Positions 35,780 through 45,626 of a stretch of DNA of 62,975 bases are shown here, piece after piece. The notes under the pieces were generated by a model that worked only from the letters and a program-made list of their open reading frames with translations, was not told where the DNA came from and ran no database searches. Numbering within the stretch: the first letter of the stretch is position 1; each line of letters begins with the position of its first letter. This DNA comes from an uncultured Pseudophaeobacter sp. (GTDB lineage Bacteria > Pseudomonadota > Alphaproteobacteria > Rhodobacterales > Rhodobacteraceae). Made by a program: the position numbers and the translations under genes. The DNA is taken from assembly GCA_905479575.1 (NCBI GenBank), contig CAJQNB010000024.1, positions 1 through 62,975 of the forward strand. Direction: 5' to 3'.

Positions 35780-37315
35780 TCAGATAGCGATCTTCGGCTC
35801 CAACTCAACCGACCAAAGCTCCACATCTGCGCTGTCCATCAAGCGCACAGTCATCACGCCCGTATTCGCCGCAATGTCGACTTTGCCAAAGAACTGCAAC
35901 CCGTCGCTTGGCGGCAGGTTGGCTTGCCCTTCTTCAGGATGTTTTGCAAAGCGCACTTCGGGACCAAAGGTGTTGTCGTATTCGGAGGGGCCGAATGTAC
36001 CGGCATGCAATGGACCGGAGACAAATTCCCAGAACGGTTCAAACTCCTGAAAAACAGCGCGGTCAGGCGAATAGTGATGAGCGGCGGTGTAATGCACATC
36101 TGCAGTGAGCCACACAGTGTTGGTGATCTCGGCGGTTTTAATGAACGACAGGACTGCGGCGACATCCTTTTCACGGCCCAGGACCGGGCCATCGCCGTTT
36201 GCACCGTTTTCCATGTTGTCACCATCTCGCACCATCATGCCAATTGGCATGTCGGCCGCGATGATCTTCCATGTTGCGGTAGAGTTCACCATCTCGCGTT
36301 TCAGCCAAGCAAGCTGTTCCGCGCCCAGGAACGGAGTGCCTTCAGCCTCGGTGTTCGCCGTGTTGTCGCCGCGATAGGTCCGCATATCGATCACGAAAAT
36401 ATCCAGCAACGGGCCGTAGGACACCTTGCGATAGACGCGCATCGGTTCCGACAGAACCTGACGGGTTGGCATCATTTCGTGGAACGCGCGTGCGGAACGG
36501 GCTGACAGGACCTGCAGTGATTTCTCCGTATAACGGTCATCCGCAGTCAACATTTCATTGGGATACCAGTTATTTGTGACTTCGTGGTCGTCCCACTGAG
36601 AAATCATAGGCACGGAGGCATTAAACGCCTGCACGTTTTTATCCATGTAGTTGTACAAATGCTGGCCGCGGAATTCGTCCAAAGTCTCAGCCACTTTCAT
36701 CTTGGCGGGTGTGACGATGTTTTTCCAGATAGAGCCGTCGTCGAGTGCGACTTCTTCTTGCAACGGACCATCGGCGTAGACCGTATCACCGGAATGCAGG
36801 AAAAAATCAGGCGCGTGACTGTTCATCGTCGCATAGGTGGTCATGCCGCCGCGATCTTCGTCAATACCCCAACCTTGACCAGCCGTATCGCCAGACCAAA
36901 CAAAACTGATGTCCCGGTTGCCCATGGGCGCGGTCCGGAAAGTGCCGGTCATCGGCTCTGAAAGCGTGCCGTCGGCAAGATCGGACATTGTTACGCGGTA
37001 AAAAATATCCTGATCGCTTGGCAGTCCGGTGAGCGCCAGCTTGCCTGTGTAATCGGTCGGTGTTCCAACTGCCAATGCGGGAACAGCGCGCGCGTCTGTC
37101 ATGCTTTCGGTGGTTGCCCACTCGACAAGCATCTTGGCCTCGCGATCAGCGCGGCTCCAAATGACAGCGCCATCATGGGCGACATCACCAGACATAATGC
37201 CATGGGTGATCAGTGGACGCGATTGCGCTCTCGAAAGGGATGGCATGGCAATGGTAGCAGAAAGTGCGGCCGTGCCCAAAAGCGCTTGGCGACGGGTAAA
37301 TGTGATGCGAGGCAT
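35780..37315 (-). CDS. phoD: PhoD-like alkaline phosphatase
   Basis: A 511-residue Tat-exported phosphatase/phosphodiesterase. The leader MPRITFTRRQALLGTAALSA has the twin-arginine motif and the cleavage region near SRAQSRP. The N-terminal beta domain is followed by the metal-binding core SFVWSGDTAGQGWG, FFLHSGDTVYADGP, QWDDHEVTNNW and LTADVHYTAAHHYSPD. PhoD releases phosphate from phosphomonoesters or diesters in the periplasm or outside the cell and is usually induced by phosphate starvation; no Pho box was identified with confidence. Confidence 0.92.
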   Translation of the reverse strand: MPRITFTRRQALLGTAALSATIAMPSLSRAQSRPLITHGIMSGDVAHDGAVIWSRADREAKMLVEWATTESMTDARAVPALAVGTPTDYTGKLALTGLPSDQDIFYRVTMSDLADGTLSEPMTGTFRTAPMGNRDISFVWSGDTAGQGWGIDEDRGGMTTYATMNSHAPDFFLHSGDTVYADGPLQEEVALDDGSIWKNIVTPAKMKVAETLDEFRGQHLYNYMDKNVQAFNASVPMISQWDDHEVTNNWYPNEMLTADDRYTEKSLQVLSARSARAFHEMMPTRQVLSEPMRVYRKVSYGPLLDIFVIDMRTYRGDNTANTEAEGTPFLGAEQLAWLKREMVNSTATWKIIAADMPIGMMVRDGDNMENGANGDGPVLGREKDVAAVLSFIKTAEITNTVWLTADVHYTAAHHYSPDRAVFQEFEPFWEFVSGPLHAGTFGPSEYDNTFGPEVRFAKHPEEGQANLPPSDGLQFFGKVDIAANTGVMTVRLMDSADVELWSVELEPKIAI

Positions 37316-37670
37316 GGGAATGTGATCCTAATCAGATGAGATACCGATGCTTAACGCGGTGCAAGTTTCAGCTCATTGACAGTGGTATGAAAGTTAAATG
37401 AACTTCAGCGACATCTGGGTAAAGGCGGTTTACTGACACGATCTACAAGCTCTTTCATACGGTCAAAGCCGACCTTCGTCGTAGCGCCTTGAACGACAGC
37501 ATTGCCGCAGATACTGCGCCTGCAAAGGCCGTCGTGTTCCAATGCCCAACCTGCGCTCGGCCACCCACCCCAATACCCCAACGGGGCCAGCGCGGTGGAT
37601 TTGTGACGGAGCGCAAAACCCGTAAAGTGGTCCGACGCTAGAAAATTCATGGTCAGAGATCATTACAACA
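37316..37670. other. intergenic region without a recognised gene
   Basis: About 355 bp upstream of phoD. A minus-strand open frame (37405-37650) gives 81 residues with no family resemblance. The phoD promoter must be here. Confidence 0.5.
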
Positions 37671-37699
37671 AAAAGCCCCCGCTCCAAAGGAGCGAGGGC
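37671..37699 (-). terminator. Rho-independent terminator of the ribosomal alpha operon
   Basis: GCCCCCGCTCC (37675-37685) pairs with GGAGCGAGGGC (37689-37699) around AAA with one mismatch; the minus strand continues with a TTTTTGTTG tract. It lies 28 bp past the rplQ stop, the last gene of the operon. Confidence 0.88.
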
Positions 37700-37726
37700 C
37701 ATGCCATCTGACGATGTCAGACAGTC

Positions 37727-38152
37727 TTATTCTGCGTCGTCAGCTTCGATTTCTGCAGCAACGCGCGCCTTGTCGGCGGCGCCTTTGGCAGCAACGTCAC
37801 GATCGACGAATTCGATGATCGCCATAGGCGCCATGTCACCATAGCGGAAGCCCGCTTTCAGGATACGAACATAGCCGCCCTGGCGGTCTTTGTAGCGGGG
37901 GCCAAGCACATCAAACAGTTTGGAGACATACTGGTCTTCTTTCAGGCGCGCGTTGGCCTGACGACGGGCGTGCAGGTCGCCGCGTTTTGCCAGGGTGATC
38001 ATCTTTTCGATGATGGGGCGCAATTCTTTTGCCTTGGGCAGAGTCGTTTTGATCTGCTCGTGCTCGATCAGCGAGCCAGCCATGTTTGCAAACAGGGCCT
38101 TACGGTGCTCATGAGTACGGTTCAGGCGGCGGTAACCACGTGCGTGACGCAT
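37727..38152 (-). CDS. rplQ: 50S ribosomal protein L17
   Basis: A 141-residue large-subunit protein beginning [20 protein letters not shown], the L17 signature, with [20 protein letters not shown] near residue 40. An acidic C-terminal tail rich in Ala and Glu is typical of alphaproteobacterial L17. It is the last gene of the rpsM-rpsK-rpoA-rplQ run, with 157 bp separating it from rpoA, and is followed by a strong terminator. Confidence 0.97.
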   Translation of the reverse strand: MRHARGYRRLNRTHEHRKALFANMAGSLIEHEQIKTTLPKAKELRPIIEKMITLAKRGDLHARRQANARLKEDQYVSKLFDVLGPRYKDRQGGYVRILKAGFRYGDMAPMAIIEFVDRDVAAKGAADKARVAAEIEADDAE

Positions 38153-38309
38153 TGTTCAATTCCTTCTTTCGCGTTTTGCTTTGTCTGTCAGCCGATGCGT
38201 GTCAGCTGCTCTCCTTGGGGCATGTGCCCAGATATTCCCCGCCAGCGCGGGCATTGTTTAAGGGCAGACCTGGGCCTGCCCTCAAATTCTGTGTGACCGA
38301 GTGAGGTTC

Positions 38310-39326
38310 TTAGAACGTGTCTTCGAACTTCTTGGCCAGATCTTCGATGTTGTCTGGTGGCCAGTCCTCGACGTCCATGCCGAGGTGCAGCCCCATACCG
38401 GACAGCACTTCTTTGATCTCGTTCAGCGACTTGCGGCCAAAGTTTGGCGTGCGCAGCATTTCTGCTTCGGTCTTCTGGATCAGATCGCCGATGTAAACGA
38501 TGTTGTCGTTCTTGAGGCAGTTTGCCGACCGGACAGACAGTTCCAGCTCGTCCACTTTCTTCAGCAGAAGCGGGTTGAACTCGAGACCATCGTCTTCGTC
38601 CTGACGGTTCGCCGACTCGGGCTCTTCGAAGTTGACGAAGATCGACAGCTGGTCCTGCAGGATACGCGCGGCATAGGCCAGGGCGTCATCCGGGGTAACG
38701 GAACCGTCTGTTTCGATTTTCAGCGTCAGCTTGTCATAGTCCAGCACCTGGCCCTCACGGGTAGGCTGAACGTCATAAGACACCTTTTTCACCGGCGAGT
38801 AGATCGCATCGATTGGGATCAGACCAATGGGTGCGTCTTCTGGCTTGTTCTTATCGGCAGAGACATAGCCCTTGCCGGTATTCACAGTCAGTTCCATGAA
38901 CAGGTCAGCGCCGTCATCCAAGTGGCAGATAACATGCTCGCGGTTCAGAACCTCGATGCCTGCGGACTCAGAGATGTCACCGGCGGTGACAACAGCTGGG
39001 CCTTTGGCATTGATCGACAGGCGCTTGGGGCCTTCGACGTCCATGCGCAGGGAAACACCCTTGAGGTTCAGGATGATATCGGTGACATCTTCACGAACGC
39101 CAGCAACGCTGGAGAATTCGTGCAGAACGTTGTCGATCTGTACGGATGTGATCGCGGCACCTTGCAGCGAGCTCATCAGAACACGGCGCAGCGCATTGCC
39201 AAGCGTCAGGCCAAAGCCACGCTCAAGCGGTTCGGCAATAATTGTTGCCTGACGTGCGGGATCGTTGCCCGGCTTTGCTTCAAGCTGCGTTGGCTTGATC
39301 AGCTCTGCCCAATTTTTATGGATCAT
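38310..39326 (-). CDS. rpoA: RNA polymerase alpha subunit
   Basis: A 338-residue subunit that nucleates RNA polymerase assembly. The N-terminal dimerisation domain has [20 protein letters not shown], and the C-terminal DNA- and activator-binding domain has [20 protein letters not shown]. The ATG at 39326 ([10 protein letters not shown]) is the conserved start; the frame reaches 39356. It lies between rpsK and rplQ as usual in bacteria. Confidence 0.98.
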   Translation of the reverse strand: MIHKNWAELIKPTQLEAKPGNDPARQATIIAEPLERGFGLTLGNALRRVLMSSLQGAAITSVQIDNVLHEFSSVAGVREDVTDIILNLKGVSLRMDVEGPKRLSINAKGPAVVTAGDISESAGIEVLNREHVICHLDDGADLFMELTVNTGKGYVSADKNKPEDAPIGLIPIDAIYSPVKKVSYDVQPTREGQVLDYDKLTLKIETDGSVTPDDALAYAARILQDQLSIFVNFEEPESANRQDEDDGLEFNPLLLKKVDELELSVRSANCLKNDNIVYIGDLIQKTEAEMLRTPNFGRKSLNEIKEVLSGMGLHLGMDVEDWPPDNIEDLAKKFEDTF

Positions 39327-39440
39327 GCAGTCCCTCCATTCCTGTCTGTACCTCATGTCCGAAGGTGCAGACGCCCGAGGTTTAAAATGACGGACTGGGG
39401 CCCGGCAAACAAGCGGGGCCCCAGCGTAAGTCTCGAAGTC

Positions 39441-39830
39441 TTAGACGCGACGACGCTTAGGTGGACGGCAGCCATTGTGTGCCATCGGCGTTACGTCGCG
39501 GATCGAGGTGATGTTGAAGCCGATTGCGGCCAGAGCGCGCAGAGCAGATTCACGACCGCCACCGGGGCCCTGAACTTCAACTTCAAGAGTTTTAACACCG
39601 TGATCCTGTGCCTTTTTGCCGGCATCTTCTGCCGCCATCTGAGCCGCATAAGGAGTCGATTTACGCGACCCTTTGAAGCCCATGGAACCAGCAGAGGACC
39701 ATGCGATCGCATTACCCTGAACATCAGAGATCAGGATCTTGGTGTTGTTGAACGATGAGTTCACATGCGCAACACCAGTTGCGATGTTCTTACGCTCTTT
39801 TTTCTTCGTACGAGTCTTATCGCGTGCCAT
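39441..39830 (-). CDS. rpsK: 30S ribosomal protein S11
   Basis: A 129-residue protein of the small-subunit platform, with [20 protein letters not shown] and the universally conserved C-terminus [18 protein letters not shown]. It follows rpsM after 15 bp and precedes rpoA by 114 bp. Full length and intact. Confidence 0.98.
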   Translation of the reverse strand: MARDKTRTKKKERKNIATGVAHVNSSFNNTKILISDVQGNAIAWSSAGSMGFKGSRKSTPYAAQMAAEDAGKKAQDHGVKTLEVEVQGPGGGRESALRALAAIGFNITSIRDVTPMAHNGCRPPKRRRV

Positions 39831-39845
39831 TGATCAAACCCTCCC

Positions 39846-40214
39846 TTACTTCTTCTTACCGGCAATGGCCTTTGCGGGGCCTTTGCGAGTGCGAGCGTTG
39901 GTGTGGGTACGCTGACCGCGAACGGGCAGGTTACGACGATGGCGCAGGCCGCGGTAGCAACCCAGATCCATCAGACGCTTGACGTTCATCTGAACTTCAC
40001 GACGCAGGTCACCTTCAACGGTGAAGTTTGCATCGATGTGCTCGCGGATGGCCAGAATTTCGGCATCAGACAATTCGTTGACGCGACGGGCCGCATCAAT
40101 GCCAACAGCTTCGCAGATTGCGGCAGCCGAGGTGTTTCCGATTCCGGTGATATAGGTGAGGGCGATAGGTACCCGCTTAGCAGCGGGGATGTTTACGCCG
40201 GCAATACGTGCCAC
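39846..40214 (-). CDS. rpsM: 30S ribosomal protein S13
   Basis: A 122-residue small-subunit head protein that contacts L5 and tRNA. It begins with GTG (40214), reading [20 protein letters not shown], and ends with the basic tail [16 protein letters not shown] plus KKK. It opens the rpsM-rpsK-rpoA-rplQ unit. In many relatives adk directly precedes it; here a small secreted-protein gene and two non-coding stretches lie between. Confidence 0.97.
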   Translation of the reverse strand: MARIAGVNIPAAKRVPIALTYITGIGNTSAAAICEAVGIDAARRVNELSDAEILAIREHIDANFTVEGDLRREVQMNVKRLMDLGCYRGLRHRRNLPVRGQRTHTNARTRKGPAKAIAGKKK

Positions 40215-40457
40215 GTGTCACTTTCCTTTTCGTTGCGGTTCCGTAGCTCCAGAACCTTTTTTCACAACGCTCGACCCTGGCAGTTCAGCCGTTCAGCCCA
40301 GCATTTTGAGGTGGTCATGCAGGCAAAAGAATCTGCCCACATGGAATCATCCCACAAAGGGATGGGGTTGCGTATGAGGATTTGAACAGAGCGTCAACCC
40401 GTCAAGAGATGAACCAGACCTTTTTCATCAAAAGGTGGGCTTTTCAGCCAATTGGCG

Positions 40458-40838
40458 TCACGATGCGCAATTATAAAACCGCAGTGGCTCTGCGTCACCC
40501 GTAAAAATGGAGATGACGCCCGGTTGGTCGGGGTCGCGGACAATGGTGAACAGCTGCGGCACAAACTCCGGCCCTGGCATCTGGCACTGGCCCACGTGGG
40601 TGGTCACATCATAGACCTGCCATTGGTACAGCGCCTTGGGCGTGAAAGAGCAGAAATACTCCAACGAGCTATAGCCAGTTTCATTCAAGAGCAGCCCGCC
40701 GTCCCCCGCATAGTCAAGATCGCCATCCGGGCTCGACATCACTATGTCACATCCCTCCGGACTATCGACAAGCAAATGCTGGGCCTGCAGCGGCAGGGTG
40801 AAGGAAAACAGGACAATGGAATGCAGAAGGAATTTCAT
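40458..40838 (-). CDS. small secreted protein of unknown function
   Basis: A 126-residue protein from the ATG at 40838. The signal peptide MKFLLHSIVLFSFTLPLQAQ ends in a typical AQA site. Cysteines at about four positions (GCDIV, FCSFT, GQCQM, YNCAS) may form two disulfides in the periplasm. No known family is recognised. It sits between the adk terminator and rpsM, an insertion in a normally continuous ribosomal block, on the same strand. Confidence 0.7.
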   Translation of the reverse strand: MKFLLHSIVLFSFTLPLQAQHLLVDSPEGCDIVMSSPDGDLDYAGDGGLLLNETGYSSLEYFCSFTPKALYQWQVYDVTTHVGQCQMPGPEFVPQLFTIVRDPDQPGVISIFTGDAEPLRFYNCAS

Positions 40839-40990
40839 CAACTGGGCTTTCTCCAAAATGGGATGGGTCAGGATCACTATAGGCTGCTTGTTTCAGATTT
40901 TGTAAACGCACAGCCTGTTTCAGACAGAAACAGCCAACAAAGACACTCTCACCGCCAAGCGTCCCCAAAATCGTTTCCAGCACCCCAACA

Positions 40991-41018
40991 AAAAAGGGAG
41001 CAACGAGGCTCCCTTTTT
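40991..41018 (-). terminator. Rho-independent terminator after adk
   Basis: GGGAGC (40996-41001) pairs with GCTCCC (41008-41013) around AACGAG and is flanked by A- and T-runs on both sides, so it can work in either direction. It lies 27 bp past the adk stop, showing that the secY-adk transcript ends before rpsM. Confidence 0.86.
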
Positions 41019-41044
41019 CGATATCAGATCTCAGCTTGCAGAGT

Positions 41045-41692
41045 TTACTCAGCCAGAACCGCTGCAATATCCGCTTTTACAGCGTCCATATTCTGCAATC
41101 CATCAACGGACTGCAGATCGCCCTTGGCGTAGTAATAGCCCAACAGCGGCGAGGTCTTTTTGTAATACTCCATCAGACGGGTCTTGAGGCTTTCCTCATT
41201 GTCGTCTGCGCGGCGCTTTACCTCTGTGCTGCCACAGTTGCTGCATTTGCCATCCGCAGGCCAGGGCTTGGTCTGGTCGTGGTAGACTTCACCGCAACCG
41301 CCACAGGTGGAGCGGCCGGTGATGCGCGCAACAAGCGCACTGTCATCCACTGCCATCTCAATCACCGCGTCCAGGGTCAGGCCCGTTTCCGCCAGCAATT
41401 CACCCAAAGCATCAGCTTGCCCCAGGGTCCGGGGGAAGCCATCAAAGATAAAGCCTCCTTCGGCGCCTTCCACGAGCTTTTCGCGGATCAGACCAATAAC
41501 GATCTCATCTGTGACCAGCTCACCGCGGGCAATGACGTCGGCAACCTTTTTTCCCATCTCCGAGCCACTGGACTGCGCGTCGCGCAGCATATCACCAGTG
41601 GAGAGCTGAACCATGCCGCGCGCGTCGGTCAAATGACGCGCCTGCGTCCCCTTACCCGCACCGGGTGGCCCTAAAAGAATGATATTGGTCAT
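41045..41692 (-). CDS. adk: adenylate kinase
   Basis: A 215-residue kinase interconverting ATP, ADP and AMP. The P-loop is [14 protein letters not shown], the AMP-binding part contains [12 protein letters not shown], and the long-form LID carries four cysteines in CGGCGEVYH and CSNCG, the zinc-binding arrangement of Gram-positive-like and many alphaproteobacterial Adk. It overlaps secY by ATGA. Confidence 0.97.
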   Translation of the reverse strand: MTNIILLGPPGAGKGTQARHLTDARGMVQLSTGDMLRDAQSSGSEMGKKVADVIARGELVTDEIVIGLIREKLVEGAEGGFIFDGFPRTLGQADALGELLAETGLTLDAVIEMAVDDSALVARITGRSTCGGCGEVYHDQTKPWPADGKCSNCGSTEVKRRADDNEESLKTRLMEYYKKTSPLLGYYYAKGDLQSVDGLQNMDAVKADIAAVLAE

Positions 41693-43053
41693 CGGCGAGA
41701 GGGCCCCCGTTTTGCTCGTTTCTTGTTCCGGCCACGCAGCTGGCTCTTCTCGATGAGCCCCTCATACTGGTGCGCCAACAGGTGGCTTTGCGCCTGCTGA
41801 ATGGTGTCCATGGTCACGGAGACCACAATCAGCACCGATGTACCGCCAAAGTAGACCGGGAAGGCAAACTGGCCACGCAGCACTTCTGGAAGCAGGCAAA
41901 CCACCGCCAGATACATCGAGCCAAGTACCAAGATGCGGTTCACCACATATTCGATATATTCGGCAGTCTTCTTGCCTGGGCGAATACCGGGCACAAAGCC
42001 GTTCTGGTTCTTCAGGTTATTGGCCACATCCTCGGGCTTGAAGGCCACGTTGAAGGTGTAGAAATAGGCAAAGAACACAATCATCGAGACAAAGAACAAC
42101 AGGTAGAGCGGCTGGCCGGGGCCAAAGTTGGCCAAGAGCCAGGACATCACCGGACCGTTGGTTGCACCGGATGAGAAAGCCGAAATCGTGGTTGGCAGCA
42201 GCAGCAGCGAGCTGGCAAAGATCGCTGGGATAACGCCCGCGGGGTTCACTTTCACTGGCAGATGCGAGGACCCACCATCATAGACCTTCATGCCGACCTG
42301 GCGGCGCGGATACTGGATGTGGATCTTGCGCAAGGCGCGCTCCATGAAGACCACAAACATGATCACCGCAACCACCATCAGCATCACACCAATGATCACG
42401 GCTGGGCTGATTGCACCGGAACGGCCAGAGGCAAAGAACTGCGCAATCGAGGCCGGAACCTCGGCGATGATGCCGACAAAGATGATCAGCGAGATACCAT
42501 TGCCCAGGCCGCGCTGGGTGATCTGCTCACCCAACCACATCAGGAACATGGTGCCACCCACCAGGGTGATCATGCAGGCCATACGGAAATACATGCCCGG
42601 ATCAGTCGCCAGGTCACCGGCTTCCAGCGAAACCGCGAGGCCATAGGCCTGCGCTGTCGCCAGCGCCACAGTGCCATAGCGGGTGTATTGATTGATTTTC
42701 TTCTGGCCCTGGGCACCCTCTTTTTTGAGCTGCTCAAGTGCCGGGACCATGGAGGTCAGCAACTGCACAATGATCGAAGCCGAAATATAGGGCATGATCC
42801 CGAGGGCAAAAATGCCCATCCGGCCAAGGGCGCCACCGGTGAACATCGACACCATGCCGCCAATGCCCTGCCCTGCCGCTTCCATAAAGTTGCGAAGCGC
42901 GCCTGAGTCGATGCCAGGAACCGGAATGAAGGTTCCGAGGCGATATACGATCAAAAGGCCAAGCGTAAACAAGATGCGATTGCGCAGATCCGTGGCTTTG
43001 CCAAGTGCGGACCAGCTGGTGTTCGCTGCCATTTGTTCTGCTGCTGATACCAT
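41689..43053 (-). CDS. secY: protein translocase subunit SecY
   Basis: A 454-residue ten-helix channel of the Sec translocon. It begins [20 protein letters not shown] and contains [20 protein letters not shown], the gating region, and [12 protein letters not shown]. The start at 43053 is family-like; the frame extends to 43074. It lies between rplO and adk, as in the standard spc operon, and overlaps adk. Confidence 0.97.
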   Translation of the reverse strand: MVSAAEQMAANTSWSALGKATDLRNRILFTLGLLIVYRLGTFIPVPGIDSGALRNFMEAAGQGIGGMVSMFTGGALGRMGIFALGIMPYISASIIVQLLTSMVPALEQLKKEGAQGQKKINQYTRYGTVALATAQAYGLAVSLEAGDLATDPGMYFRMACMITLVGGTMFLMWLGEQITQRGLGNGISLIIFVGIIAEVPASIAQFFASGRSGAISPAVIIGVMLMVVAVIMFVVFMERALRKIHIQYPRRQVGMKVYDGGSSHLPVKVNPAGVIPAIFASSLLLLPTTISAFSSGATNGPVMSWLLANFGPGQPLYLLFFVSMIVFFAYFYTFNVAFKPEDVANNLKNQNGFVPGIRPGKKTAEYIEYVVNRILVLGSMYLAVVCLLPEVLRGQFAFPVYFGGTSVLIVVSVTMDTIQQAQSHLLAHQYEGLIEKSQLRGRNKKRAKRGPSRR

Positions 43054-43163
43054 GAAATGGGTCTCTTTTTGCAAAAACGCCGCCCGGAGCCCTTTTCCGG
43101 CTCGGACGGCGTATAGGGAAACTGATGACCTATGTAAGCGGCAATCTCGCCGCTCACAAGCCG

Positions 43164-43634
43164 TTACTCAGCTGCGGCTGCTGTTGCCACGGTCAATGCG
43201 CCACCGGCCTTTGCAACTGCTTCGATAGCAGCAGCGGATGCGCCGGTTACGGCGATGGTGGCTTTTGCGGTCAATTCACCTTTGGCCAGAACGCGGACAC
43301 CGTCTTTTTTGCGACGGATCAGACCGGAAGCCACCAGGCTGTCTTCGGTGATCGAGGCTGCGTCCAGCTTGCCCAGGTCGATGAATTTCTGGATCAGGCC
43401 CAGGTTCACAACGGCGTATGCTTTGCGGTTTGGCTTGTTGAAGCCACGCTTAGGCAGACGCTGGTACAATGGCATCTGACCACCTTCGTAGCCATTGATC
43501 GAAACACCCGAACGGGATTTCTGACCTTTGATACCACGGCCACCCATTTTACCCTTGCCGGAGCCGGGACCACGGGCAACACGCATGCGTTTTTTGGCGG
43601 CACCTGGATTGTCGCTGAGTTCGTGAAGTTTCAT
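43164..43634 (-). CDS. rplO: 50S ribosomal protein L15
   Basis: A 156-residue large-subunit protein with the glycine-rich N-terminus [20 protein letters not shown] and the conserved [20 protein letters not shown]. The C-terminus is alanine-rich. In the standard spc operon it directly follows rpmD; here a DUF1127 gene with its own hairpin lies between them, so rplO probably has a separate promoter in the 276 bp upstream. Confidence 0.97.
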   Translation of the reverse strand: MKLHELSDNPGAAKKRMRVARGPGSGKGKMGGRGIKGQKSRSGVSINGYEGGQMPLYQRLPKRGFNKPNRKAYAVVNLGLIQKFIDLGKLDAASITEDSLVASGLIRRKKDGVRVLAKGELTAKATIAVTGASAAAIEAVAKAGGALTVATAAAAE

Positions 43635-43837
43635 TTCGCTTCTCCTTCGCCGGATGTGATCCCAGAAGCGTAAACAGGATCAACCACGGCATGTCTTTGA
43701 TATATGATTCCATGACCCCAAGAGGCCACCGTGTGCCTATAGCCGCCCAGCCCCCCCGGATCAAGCCCTTGCGGATCTCGCCCCCCTCACATTGACGCCA
43801 TGCCAAAAGTTTATTGGACAGAGACGGTTTCAGAATC

Positions 43838-43872
43838 AAAAAAACGTCCCTGTTGAAACAGAGACGTTTTTA
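43838..43872 (-). terminator. bidirectional terminator after the DUF1127 gene
   Basis: A run of seven A's, a stem CGTCCCTGT/ACAGAGACG with one weak pair (43845-43866) and a run of T's follow one another, so a Rho-independent terminator exists on both strands. It lies 38 bp past the DUF1127 stop. Confidence 0.83.
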
Positions 43873-43910
43873 CGATCAGGAGCGAGGGAGGAGAGCTCTG
43901 GCTGATCGGG

Positions 43911-44123
43911 TTACAGGTGGTGAACGTGTTTGCGCGCGATATCGGCGATATCGCAGCGGCGGACACCGATGTCTGCCAGCTCGCGATTGGTGAGACGCGA
44001 CAGCTGCGCATAGGTGCGCTTGTACTCACGGTTCATCGCCCAGTTTGCACTGGCCTGCGCCACAAAAGCCCGCAGACGCGCGGTGATACCAAAGTCGGTG
44101 GTGGTGTTTTGAACAAATGCCAA
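43911..44123 (-). CDS. DUF1127 domain-containing small protein
   Basis: A 70-residue protein whose C-terminal half has the DUF1127 signature RLTNRELADIGVRRCDIADI followed by AR. I place the start at the TTG 44123 (reading M-AFVQNTTTDFG), preceded by AAGGAATAG; the longer open frame to 44315 has no family support. DUF1127 proteins in alphaproteobacteria include small RNA-binding proteins that affect phosphate and sRNA metabolism. It is wedged between rpmD and rplO of the spc operon and has its own terminator. Confidence 0.82.
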   Translation of the reverse strand: MAFVQNTTTDFGITARLRAFVAQASANWAMNREYKRTYAQLSRLTNRELADIGVRRCDIADIARKHVHHL

Positions 44124-44315
44124 TTGGCTATTCCTTAGCTGCGGCTGAGACCCATTTCCCAACCCTTTTTCTAACCTGTTTAGGTGTCTCTGGAATAAAG
44201 GAATAAATTTGTTACAAACAACCACTGCAACAAGACAACCCGCTATGCATTCGATGCATAGGCCGGGCTCATGGTCGCCTCGACCAGGGTGACGGGCAGA
44301 GCCCCCCCCCGCCAC

Positions 44316-44348
44316 AAAAAAAGACGCCCCCGGTTTCCCGGAGGCGTC
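44316..44348 (-). terminator. Rho-independent terminator after rpmD
   Basis: GACGCCCCCGG (44323-44333) pairs with CCCGGAGGCGTC (44337-44348) around TTT, and the minus strand then reads TTTTTTT. It lies 25 bp past rpmD, so the main ribosomal transcript ends here rather than running on into rplO. A nine-C tract sits just downstream at 44302-44310. Confidence 0.86.
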
Positions 44349-44372
44349 CTTAATCAGTCATTCGAAAGAGGC

Positions 44373-44561
44373 TTAGTCGCGCTCTTCGATGATCTCTACC
44401 ATGTGAGAGACCTTGCGCACCATGCCACGAACTGAAGGAGTGTCTTCGAGTTCACGGGTTTTGTGCATCTTGTTCAGACCCAGACCGATCAGCGTCGCGC
44501 GCTGGTCGGCGGGGCGGCGGATCGGGGAACCGATCTGCTTAACAACGATTGTTTTAGCCAT
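44373..44561 (-). CDS. rpmD: 50S ribosomal protein L30
   Basis: A 62-residue large-subunit protein beginning [20 protein letters not shown] and containing [20 protein letters not shown], the L30 signature. It follows rpsE after 11 bp and is followed by a strong terminator, an unusual end point for the operon. Confidence 0.96.
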   Translation of the reverse strand: MAKTIVVKQIGSPIRRPADQRATLIGLGLNKMHKTRELEDTPSVRGMVRKVSHMVEIIEERD

Positions 44562-44572
44562 TGTCCGTCTCC

Positions 44573-45142
44573 TTACGCTTCTGCTGCTTCAGCAGCAGGT
44601 GCTTCGTCCCGCTTGGGCAGGATATCGGCGACCTTTTTACCACGACGCTGAGCAACCGAACGGGGGCTCTGCTCTTTGGTCAGGCCATCAATGGTTGCAC
44701 GGATCATGTTGTAGGGGTTCTGCGAGCCGATCGATTTGGACACAACGTCTTTGACGCCGAGCATTTCGAAAACTGCACGCATTGGACCACCAGCAATAAT
44801 ACCGGTACCTTCAGGAGCCGTCCGCATGACAACTTTGCCGGCGCCGTGGCGACCTGCAATGTCGTGGTGCAGGGTACGACCCTCTTTCAGAGGCACACGA
44901 ACCATCTGACGCTTGGCCTGTTCAGTGGCCTTGCGGATCGCCTCGGGGACTTCTTTGGCTTTACCTTTGCCAAAGCCGACGCGGCCCTTTTGGTCACCAA
45001 CAACAACCAGTGCTGCAAAACCAAAGCGCTTACCGCCTTTTACGGTTTTGGATACACGGTTGATTGCAACCAAACGATCCGCAAATTCGGGTGTCTCATC
45101 ACGGTCGCGGCGATTGCCACGGCGGTTATCACGTTCTGCCAT
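44573..45142 (-). CDS. rpsE: 30S ribosomal protein S5
   Basis: A 189-residue small-subunit protein important for decoding accuracy. It has the double-stranded RNA-binding N-domain with [20 protein letters not shown] and the conserved [18 protein letters not shown]. The ATG at 45142 ([10 protein letters not shown]) is chosen over a 5' frame extension to 45205. It lies between rplR and rpmD, with 113 bp of hairpin-bearing spacer upstream. Confidence 0.97.
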   Translation of the reverse strand: MAERDNRRGNRRDRDETPEFADRLVAINRVSKTVKGGKRFGFAALVVVGDQKGRVGFGKGKAKEVPEAIRKATEQAKRQMVRVPLKEGRTLHHDIAGRHGAGKVVMRTAPEGTGIIAGGPMRAVFEMLGVKDVVSKSIGSQNPYNMIRATIDGLTKEQSPRSVAQRRGKKVADILPKRDEAPAAEAAEA

Positions 45143-45192
45143 AAAGCATTCCTTTGTGTGTGGCGACGAGCGCCAATTGTTCCAATCCTGGT

Positions 45193-45246
45193 GAGGCGCG
45201 CCCAAAGACGCGCCTCCCGGATCATCGGGGTGGCGAAATCGCCACC
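45193..45246. other. two hairpins in the rplR-rpsE spacer
   Basis: GAGGCGCG (45193-45200) pairs with CGCGCCTC (45209-45216), and GGTGGCG (45229-45235) with CGCCACC (45240-45246). Neither is followed by a U-tract on the minus strand. They occupy a 113-bp spacer that is tight in most relatives and may slow RNA decay or processing of the polycistronic message. Confidence 0.5.
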
Positions 45247-45255
45247 CGCAAGTCT

Positions 45256-45615
45256 TTAGATCTTGAGGCCGCCTTCACGCGCAGCGTCGGCCAGAGCCTT
45301 CACCTTGCCGTGGAACAGGAAGCCGCCACGATCGAAATACGCCTCAGAGACGCCAGCCGCCTTGGCACGTTCGGCGATAACCGAACCCACTTTGGTTGCT
45401 GCTTCGATGTTGTTCTTGCCTACAAAGCCAAGATCTTTTTCCAAGGTCGATGCGGACGCCAGAGTCTTGCCTGCCAGATCGTCGATCAGCTGAACCGAGA
45501 GGTTCTTGTTCGAACGGTGGACAGAAAGACGCAGACGGCCAGCGTTGACCTTGCGAAGTTTGTTCCGGACGCGCAGGCGACGCTTCAGAAACAGGGTACG
45601 TTTGCTGTTTGCCAT
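45256..45615 (-). CDS. rplR: 50S ribosomal protein L18
   Basis: A 119-residue 5S rRNA-binding protein with [20 protein letters not shown] and the C-terminal [20 protein letters not shown]. It follows rplF after 11 bp. Full length. Confidence 0.97.
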   Translation of the reverse strand: MANSKRTLFLKRRLRVRNKLRKVNAGRLRLSVHRSNKNLSVQLIDDLAGKTLASASTLEKDLGFVGKNNIEAATKVGSVIAERAKAAGVSEAYFDRGGFLFHGKVKALADAAREGGLKI

Positions 45616-45626
45616 TGTGCTGGTCC

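Noticed and set aside
37405..37650. An 81-residue protein between phoD and rplQ
   Set aside because: No family resemblance, no ribosome binding site, and overlapping frames of similar length exist on both strands.
38301..39758. A 485-codon plus-strand open frame opposite rpoA and rpsK
   Set aside because: Antisense to two essential genes, no start signal, no domain.
44302..44310. C9 tract as a phase-variation site
   Set aside because: It lies in the non-coding region upstream of the DUF1127 TTG start and does not clearly alter a promoter or frame; the extended frame to 44315 is not supported.
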